A DNA stretch of 64,000 nt, from assembly GCA_905221605.1 (NCBI GenBank), contig CAJNDS010000239.1, positions 64,001 through 128,000 on the forward strand. Direction: 5' to 3'. This stretch comes from Symbiodinium natans. Lineage: Eukaryota; Sar; Dinophyceae; Suessiales; Symbiodiniaceae. Every line of letters begins with the position of its first letter. Position 1 is the first letter of the stretch. This document shows positions 34,501 through 43,500 of this stretch, piece after piece. The notes below the pieces were generated by a model. The model was not told the origin of the DNA. It saw only the letters and a program-made list of their open reading frames with translations, and made no database searches. Both the position numbers and the translations under genes were made by a program.

Positions 34501-37500
34501 TCCGTTACAGCCGCGCATTGTTTCGACTCGCCGGGCCGTTGTTTCCGTTACATCTTTTTGCTTTCCGCTACATTTTGCCGTTTGTTTCCGTTACAACCTG
34601 TTTTAGTTTCCGTTACAGCGGCCACCCGCCCCATAACACCCCAAGCGCTCCAGACCGTCTGCCGCGAGCTGGGCATCCCGACAGCTGCGCTGCCGAGCAT
34701 CCGCACCTTGGCCGGGGAGCAGCTTCACCTTGGAGGTTCGGGTTTAGGGTTCAGGGGGTCTCGGATTCAGGGTTTTCCAGTTCAGAGTTTTCAGGATTGA
34801 GGATTGATGATGTAGGGTTTAGGGTTGGGGGATTAGAGGGCTTCAAAGTTATGTGCGTGTCGTTGAAGGCTTTTTGCCTTGAGGTTTAGAGGCTTGTTGA
34901 AGGAGCAGCTTTTGCAGTTTGGGTTATTGTGAGGTTTATGGATGGTTTAGCCTGGAGTTTTAAAGGTTTTTTTTTTTTTGCGTTTTTGGGTTGAGGTTCT
35001 GATTCGGGTTTCAAGCTTCTAGGGTTTCTGGCTTCGGGGTTTAAAGTGTTCGGGCTTCGGGGCTGGGACAAAAGTCGCAGAATGTAGCGTAGGGTTTATA
35101 GGGCTGGGCTTTGTAGGGCTTTAGGGTCTACGCTTCGATAGGTGTGAAGAGGGGTTAACAGGTTGGGGTTCAGGTTGGGTGCACAGCGGGCTCCGAAACC
35201 CACCCCTCAGATTCCTCAACTTGAGAAGCCCCAAAGCTTGGATGCTTTAAAGGTGTTTTGCAGCGCCTCTTTGCTTCAAGCACCAGTCAGCAGCAATCTC
35301 TCAACTTGCACTTTCGGGCTGCCGTATGCTCAAGGCATCCCGGCGGTCAGAGTGTAGGCTTCCCATGCACAGAGATCGCGCAGATGGCCCAAGCCATGCA
35401 GGTTACGGAGAGCTCATGGAACCGTGAGTTGAGAAAAGTCCGGCGGTTGCGACAAGCTCATGCCCGACAGCAGGACAAGATGTTGATATGCAGCCTCAAA
35501 GAGCGGGTTTTACACCTCGAACTTGAACTTCAACAGGTTAAGAGCCTTGTGGCTCACGCTGAGACAGGGGTGGTGGGCAATGGCGACATAGACAGCGTGA
35601 GATTGAATGTTGGACGAGAACGAGGTGTGCCGGGGGGAGGCAGGAGGACACTCCAGATGATGGATTATGAACATACGCAAGCAATCGCTCCGGAATCAGT
35701 CGCTTGCCGAGGTACACCTGCATCACAAGAGTCAGCCGTTCTGAAGCGAAAGCAAGCCGAAGCACCTTCGGTACGGAGCTCTGGGGTTCAGACTGTGACG
35801 CAGGATGTCCGCCGACATGGTCAGACGTACCTGGTGCAACCTCTGCGTGATAACCTGTGGACATGGAAGGAAGCCGCGATGTCACTGACGGAAGCATCAT
35901 CTCCATTCCTCGAGAGCTTTTACTACAACATGTATGGAGACGGATGGGACGGTAGCGCAAGACAGCACGGCGAGTTCTACATAGGATCCGATAGTGATAG
36001 TGAGGAACAAGAAGGCCTTTCGATGGAAGGATCTGAGGCCAGCGCTGGTGGCTAGGGCGGCGGGAGCTGATGATGCACTGCAAGTGATTTCGCAGGCCTC
36101 GCCCTGCGGTCTGCGAAACGGGGGGTGTTTTGCAGCGCCTCTTTGCTTCAAGCACCAGTCAGCAGCAATCTCTCAACTTGCACTTTCGGGCTGCCGTATG
36201 CTCAAGGCATCCCGGCGGTCAGAGTGTAGGCTTCCCATGCACAGAGATCGCGCAGATGGCCCAAGCCATGCAGGTTACGGAGAGCTCATGGAACCGTGAG
36301 TTGAGAAAAGTCCGGCGGTTGCGACAAGCTCATGCCCGACAGCAGGACAAGATGTTGATATGCAGCCTCAAAGAGCGGGTTTTACACCTCGAACTTGAAC
36401 TTCAACAAAAGGCGCTTTCCTGTCCATCTACCCGAGACCTAAACCCCAAACCGCCATTTTGAAGGGCCGGTCTAGAATCCCGCTTGAGCTGTCGAGCTCG
36501 AGCTGCAGGGTTTCGAGTTTCGGGCTTTGGGGTTTTGTTCATACTCGCGTCTAGCACTGGGGCCTTGATGGTCTAAAGTCGGAAGTCCACAGAGCACAAG
36601 CCTTTAAACGCCTCTGCCCCGAAGGCTCCAGCTAATTAAGCCCTTTCCCCTCTAAGCCTTGAACCCAAAACCCTACTCTCCCAAGCGCCTTCCCTGCCGG
36701 CACCTACCCCCACAGCGAGGATCCAACTCGGAGGTCTACGGCAAGGTGTCGAGCGCCCGCGGCCAAGGAACCTCCGGGCCCTACTCATTCAGCTCGGGTT
36801 TAGGGTTTAAAGGTTTACGGCTCTCTTCTTGAGAGTAGGCCGTAGGGGGGTTAGGGCTTAGTTCAAGCTCGAGCAGTACGAGGAGTTTCGGTCTGGGGGA
36901 TCTCAAATTCTAAACCCTATAAACCCTATAAACCCTATAAACCCTATAAACCCTATAAACCCTCTCAACCCTCAACCTGAATAAACCCATGGGCTTGGTC
37001 ACCTTTCAGGTCCCAGCTCTTGAGGGCCTGGCTATCTCCGGAGCCCTGGGCGACCAGCACGCGGCTCTGCTCGGACACGGCCGGGGCCTTTGGGGTCGCG
37101 GGTTGATACAGATGATGTTTATGAGGGCTTTATAGGAGTTTGGGGTTCAGCGGTTTACCGGTTTCGGGGTTTGGGAGTTTTAGGGGTTTAGGGTTTGGGG
37201 TCTGGCGTGGTTGGGGGGTTAGGGTTCAGGGTGGGTTTAGGCTCTTTTTTTGACTTTCGTTGCGGACGTGCTTTAAGGTTCATTTTGGGGTGTACCGTTT
37301 TCGTGGGCGCCTCTGCTCCATGGTTTGAGGATGAAGGGGCGCTTGGGGTTTGGGTCCATTCAAGGGGATTGGCGCCTAATTAGGGGTGATGAGGGTTCGG
37401 GGCTCGCGGTTGGAGCTGCAAGTAGCTTTTTTTTGGGTATGCTGAATGGAGTTGCAGGATCACCGACATACCGTGATGGTTCTTGAAAGTACGCATCCCA

Positions 37501-40500
37501 TCATTGCCCTAAACTCAGTCCCGGAAACCTCTTTCAAACCCCCAAGCCCTAATTCTTAAGCCTTAAGCCCTCCTTCTGGAGCCCAGCCCTTATAATTATA
37601 AAGGCTGCCTGGACGTCGGCACCTCCAAGAACACCTACGGAACGGGCAGGGGCCCTCAGCATTCCCGGGTTTAGGTTTCAGGGCTCGGGGCAGAAGTGGA
37701 GAGAAAACTGTGTGCACATATGGCATTCTATAAGGAGCCATATATTCGGTATCCCCAAAAAGGGGCATCATGTGGAGGTTTGCCCACATGGCCATGCCTG
37801 CGTTCAAGCCCGATGCCTGTTGATCTTTTGGGAAGGCACGTGCCCTGAGCCCTAGGCCTTCAAAGCTGCGAGGTTTGAACGGCATTTCCTGGCGCTGGCT
37901 CAAAGTCAAGTGCGGATTCCAGCCCTTCGCCCCCAAATTTGTGCAGCAGTAGTATTCGTCCTGCACGGTTCGCATGCGGCATGTCCTTCGCAAGGCAGCT
38001 AGCAGATCAAATGGTGGCCGCAGAGGCCAAAATAGATAGGTGGGTGAAGAGGCAGGTCCGCATCTTCGAGCAGAAGTGTCAGGCCAGGAGTCGGGGGGGT
38101 TATCCCGACATCTGTCACGTGACAGCTTCGGCTCCAGATGACTGGAACATCAGCCTGCTGTCAAAGAAGCTGCACCAAACTGTTCAGGGCCTTGGCTTCT
38201 GCACGTCCTCCGTCCAAATCTGTTGGAAACGCTGCATGACCATTGACGCCTCCTGGGGCGACTTGCGGGATGCCAACAAAGGCCCGCGTGAAGGCCCACG
38301 GGGCGGGCATTCCCAGACTTGCGCCTGGGCCCCGCTTCGTCAATGTTTTGCCTTGGGGGTTTGGGGTTCTGGGCCTAGGGTTTCGGGGTTTAGGGCTTTA
38401 GAGGCTTCGGGGCTTAGGTGTATTGTTGGCTCTAGGCTCTAGGGTTTGTGGTTCAGGGTCTATCGTTTCCCAGAAGCACCCCAAGAGCACTGCGAGGTCA
38501 CCCCGAAAGTACTCCCAGATCTCAGCAGTGGAAAGCCCTGAAACCAATCCCAGGCACCCGCGATCCGAACCCGCTTGGGGTTTGGGGTTTAGGGTTGAGT
38601 GCCTGTTGCGAATTACGGGGTTGGGGTTTAGGATCCTATGGGCTTCTAACACCTCCCAACTTCAACCGAGGCCCCCTGTGCCAAGAGGATCGCCCGGCCG
38701 TTGTGTTGTCGCCCTGCGGCCACGCGATGTGTGGTGCCTGCGAGCACCAGCGCTCGAATCGAAGCCAATGCCCGCAGCTTGCTTGGGTCAGTGGAGTTGG
38801 GGTAGGGGGGGGCGGGGGGCGGGGCAAGCATATAAGATTCACACATCGTTGCCATTGGCGGTTCTATTTCACATACCACGAACCTCCGTGAAGGCCCGCT
38901 AAGCCCCAAGCTGAGGTTCTGCCGCCAGCAGGTGAACTCTGTGACGCAGGGCCTTTTTCTCGGCTAGGGCCCCATCAAGGGTTTCAGCACACATGGGGTT
39001 TCAGGGTTTGGGGGGGTTGTGTTACATGTTGAATCCCTACTACAAACAGTGCCAGGCGACATGGAGACCCTCGATTCACAGGATTTCGAGTTTAGGGCAC
39101 GACACATGGAATGTGCACTTGTGAAAGCTGGCCTCCTTCGATGCCTAAACGCGCCTGGGAGGCTCAACTCACCCGGCAATTGAAACGCAGAGGAACCTCG
39201 AGAGTCCATGAGCCAACGGTTTAGGAAATTTCGGTTTATGGGGGTTCCTTTGGCGCATACTCGACGAAGCATACTCTTCGTGCAAGCTGCACCCTTGGCC
39301 ACAAGATTTTCTAGACCCAGCACCTTACATCCCAAACCCCAAGCCCTGCATCATGAAGCCTTATACGCACTAAACCCTAAATCCCAACCATTTTTCAGCC
39401 CAACAAAACGCATCCCAAAGTGCTAACTTGGCCTTGGCTGGATGTTTCGGAGCGGGCGTCGCTTGTGAAGGTTCAGCGCGCTCATCCGGCAGAGCAAAAG
39501 CCGCAGAAGTCGGAGATGATTTCGGATGTTTCGAGTTCAGGGTATCCTCATGAGCCTGGGGGGCTCTCATGAGTTGAGTGTGTACAGCGCCATTTGCCCC
39601 GCAAACGCACGAAAATTTCCTAGATATGATGCGGTTAGTTTGTGCAGCTGTCGACCTATGCAGTCAGCTGCCAGCTGGGAAAAGATGGGAGAGTGCTCCA
39701 TCCGCAAGCTGTCCTTTGGCGTACAGCTCTAACTCCTACTTGGAGGTTCATCGGTGCTTATGGGTAGGATACAACGGGTGGTAATCTACATGTTTGGGTT
39801 CTATTCAACTCCAGTTCGAATCAAGCAAGACTCTGCCAGAGGTCCGCACCTTCCACATGGGGCGAGGGGAAGGGAGCGGCCTTGACCCCCCCCCCGATCC
39901 TCAACCCGACCTTCATCCTGAACCCTCAGCACTCACCTTAAGTTTATGTAGATCCTAAACCCAGCCCAAAGCCCCTCAAGTATACTAGGAAGAGGACCTC
40001 TCAAGCCGATCTCCGCAGCCTGCCGAGGCTGCTTCATGCTGCTGAACACCGGCGCTGACGCGGTGCCCTCAAAGCATGGGCTGCTGACGACCATCGGCTA
40101 CCAGCTGGGCCCGGAGGTGTGGGGGCTGGAGGGCTGAAGTCGTTTCAGAGTTTAAGCTTTCGGGGTTTTGGGCTGAAGCTTTGGGGCTTCGGGCTTGTGT
40201 AGATTTGGGGCTTAGGGTTGCGCAGCTTGTGCTCAGGGTTAGTCAGTTTTGTCGAGTTTAGGGTTTAGGGCCCTCACAAGGGTTTTAGGACATGGAGTTT
40301 AGGGTTTACGAGGCTTAAGGTTTGGCATTTTGCCTTACATCTTCCCCGACCTGCCAGTGCTCAGGGTACACCGGCTGCTGCCCTGCAGGCAGATGTCAAG
40401 AAAAAACCAAGGTCCGATGGAAAGACTCCAGGCTGTCAGCAGGAAGTCTCGAAGCTGCGGCCCCCTAAATCCTACACCCTAGACCCGCTTAGGGATCGGA

Positions 40501-43500
40501 GCTTCGTTCCCACCTTTTTCAGCGCCAGGAGAAGGTCTCCTACGCCCTGGAAGGCAGTGTGGCCTGCGCGGGCCGCGTGGCCGCCCGGGCTGCAAGAAGC
40601 TTTGTGGCCTCTTCAGGGGGGCTTCTGAAGGCTTTGCGGGTGGTGGAGTTGAGAGCCTTCAGGGTTGTGTTAGAAGGTTTTAAGGTGAATTCTCAAAGAT
40701 TTTGCGGATTGTCGGATGTGTTTTTTGAGGGTTTTTTCAGGCCTTCAGGGCCGGCTGTTAAGGCACCCGCAGTGAATGAGACCATTTCGTTCTTTCTGAG
40801 CACCTGCAAGCTGCACCCAAACCGAGCGGCCATATAGAATGTTTAGGAGATGGGGGCCTTGTCAGCTGCGAAGCTTTGACCCTAAACCCTAGCCCCTATT
40901 CCCTAACCCTTCCGAGCTTAAGCTTTTAAACCCGAAGCCCCTATAAGCCCTGAAAATGCCCTTGAACCCTGAAGCTTGATGCGCAGATACATTTTCTTAT
41001 CAACAAGCATTGCCATTGTTATGAACTATCGCTCTCAGTATTTCTTGTACTGTTAGTCCTTTTCTAGACCGGTTTTAACGCCTGTTTTATTGGGCTTATG
41101 ATTTTGACTGCATATGCCTTCTGGGCCCCCACTCGTTTAAGGTGCAGTGGCTCCGAGACAACCTGGGCGTGATCAGTTCGTCGAAGGCCGCGGTTTTGTG
41201 GTTCGGCGTTTAGGGTTTGGGGTTGTATTTGGCCTACTTACTTGCTTACATACAGTCTTATTTTGAGAGTTCCTGAATTTTGGTTAGGTGGTCTTACGTG
41301 GAACCAGGAACAGTTGCGAAGTAAGGAATGGAAGGTCCCCATACAGATACAGGAGTTGTTCCCTTAGACCAAAAGAAGTCCGGAGAAGGGCCATCCTTAA
41401 CCTTTGACTGCTCACGCAACGCTACTGATGCCAGGACGTGGAGACGCTGGCCGGGAAGGTGGAGGCCGGGTAGGGCCGGATTTAAGACAGGGTGTGGAGG
41501 GTTCAATATCCAAGGGTGTAGAGTTTAAGGGTTTAAGGCTTGCAGGGTTTAGGGTTGAAGGGTTGGGGTTTCAGGGTTGAGGATCTGGCTGGAGGGTGTT
41601 GGGTTTAGTTCTCTTTTTTGTTGCGCGTGGGTCAGGGGTTCTCAAAATCGACAGAGGAGTTTGAAGCTTGCTGCTCCGTGCAGAGCCTATGACGTGCGCT
41701 CCAAGCCCTTCTGACCAGTTCTAGAACCCGCCAAATCCCCTAAACCCTTCGGCCCTAGTTTCCCCTACTCCCTAAACCCCAAGCCCATAACCCTTCCTGG
41801 CCTTGAGGCTGAAGTCCCAAACCCCAAATCCTCAACCCTTCTACTTTCCAGTTATCCCCGCACGCGACCCTTTAAAGGACCCCAATGACATAGGGAGCCT
41901 AGTAGAATCGAAGAGCCAGAATGTGTAACCCTTCTTTTCATGAAAAAAAACCCTAAACCCAAAGCCCCCATCCCTAACCCCTAAACCCTCAACACTCAAT
42001 GTCGAGACTAGGACACCGGCGGGCTCACGTTGGTGCCGGCCTTCTCCGGGCTCTTCGCCCCCCACTGGCGCGACGATGCACGAGCAGTGGCAGTCGGCCA
42101 GATCCTCGGGACCACTGGCTTTAGGGTGGGTCTTGGGATGTTCCCCCTCATACTAACAGTCCTTAACAGTGATTATAGTACCCCTATTATAACAAGGGGG
42201 AACGTCCCAAGGTAGGGCAGTAACGGGTTTCAGCGTCTAAGTTCGGTTTGTGGGTTTTAGGGTTTAAGGGTTCGTGTACAGAAATGTTAGATCATCAACC
42301 CTAAGCGCTAAACCCTAAAGCCATGAGATCGTCACAGGCTTCTTGGGCCCAGCACTTCTCGAGGCATGACGCTCTTCACCAGCAAGGAGCACATGTGCCG
42401 CGCCGCTCTGGAGTCCACCGCCTTCCAAGCCGTGGACATCATGGAGGACCCTTATAGACTGCGGCTCGCTTTTGGGGTAGTGAGGCTTCAGGGTTTAGGG
42501 TTTTATCAGGGTTTAGGGTTTAGGGATGAGGCTTCAGAATTTAGGGTTTAGGGGCTTTCATCCCTTTCCTCGCCAGGCCATGAAGCAGGACACCGGGCTC
42601 CGCATCCTTGACATGCGCGTGGACGGCGGGATGACGGTGAACAACCTGCTCATGCAGATGCAGGTCCCTGCATTGTAGGTTGGGATGTTTCCCCTTATAC
42701 TGTCCATAATAGGGATTATAATTCCCCCTATTATCATCCCGATTAAGGACTGCTAGTATAGGGGGGAACATCCCAAATTATCGGGGTTTGAGTTGCAGGC
42801 TGAATTTCAAGGTGTGCAAAACCTTAGCCCAAAGCTCGAAACCTCCTCTAAACTTTCCGCAGCCGTTATAAGCCCTAAACCCTCAAACCCTTAAACCCTT
42901 AAGCCCTTAAGCCCTCAAGCCCTCAACCCTAAACCCTTTAATCGTACAGAAGCCCTATCCGAAGCTGCAAGAGGCAGACGTCCTTGGCATGAATGTGCTG
43001 CGCTCAAAGCTGGCAGAGGCATTCCAGGGAGGGGGCATCTAGACTTGCAGTTCAGGGTTTAGGGTTCGGGGTGCGGGGGTAAACTGGTGCAGGGGCGTGG
43101 GGGAGGGAGGAGGGGGGACTTCCAATAGCGCAAATGAGTTGTGCCCCCTGGAACACTGCATAGCCGTTTTGACGGCAGAAGGATCGGGATCTGAAGGGGG
43201 TTGGTAGGAGGTCCGGGGGTTTTGGGGCTTGACTACAGAACCTCAATCCTTTCAAACAACTCAGAGCCGTAAACCATGAAACCGCGGCATCGTTTAGGGA
43301 GTCGCTCCAGGGGAGTTTGCAGAGATCTAGACGGCGTCAGCCCTAAACACCCGGATCCTAAGCCCTAGACATCTCAGACCTGTAAGCCCCGACACCCTCT
43401 AGAACCCTATGGGCCCTAACACCCTAACACCCTGACCCTAAACCCAAAATCCCCAGAAGCGCCACTTGACCCTTCAGAAAAGAAGGCCACAGCGCTGGGG

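Larger units (their letters stand above)
35254..36407 (+). mobile_element. Terminal-repeat retrotransposon in miniature (TRIM-like)
   Basis: Two 282-bp direct repeats, identical by reading, begin TGTTTTGCAG and end CTTCAACA (TG...CA ends). They flank 590 bp and the whole is bracketed by a perfect 5-bp duplication AAAGG (35249-35253 and 36408-36412). A purine-rich CGAAACGGGGGG abuts the right repeat like a polypurine tract. A canonical TGG-type primer site was not found after the left repeat. No reverse transcriptase, integrase or protease is encoded, so it must be mobilised in trans. LTR identity means a very recent insertion. It lies in glycerol kinase intron 15. Confidence 0.88.

Noticed and set aside
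33384-34889. Frames of 70-140 codons in the foldback region
   Set aside because: They occur as mirror images in the two arms and follow the GTAACGGAAAC arrays; no coding signal independent of the repeat.
35538-36155. 205-codon antisense frame over the TRIM
   Set aside because: The sense frame spans the LTR and internal part with better protein character; the antisense frame runs into the 3' LTR and has no recognisable motif.
35225-36450. TRIM element interrupting an exon (the empty site reads [13 protein letters not shown])
   Set aside because: Glycerol kinase exons 15 and 16 join directly by phase across this region, so the empty site is intronic.
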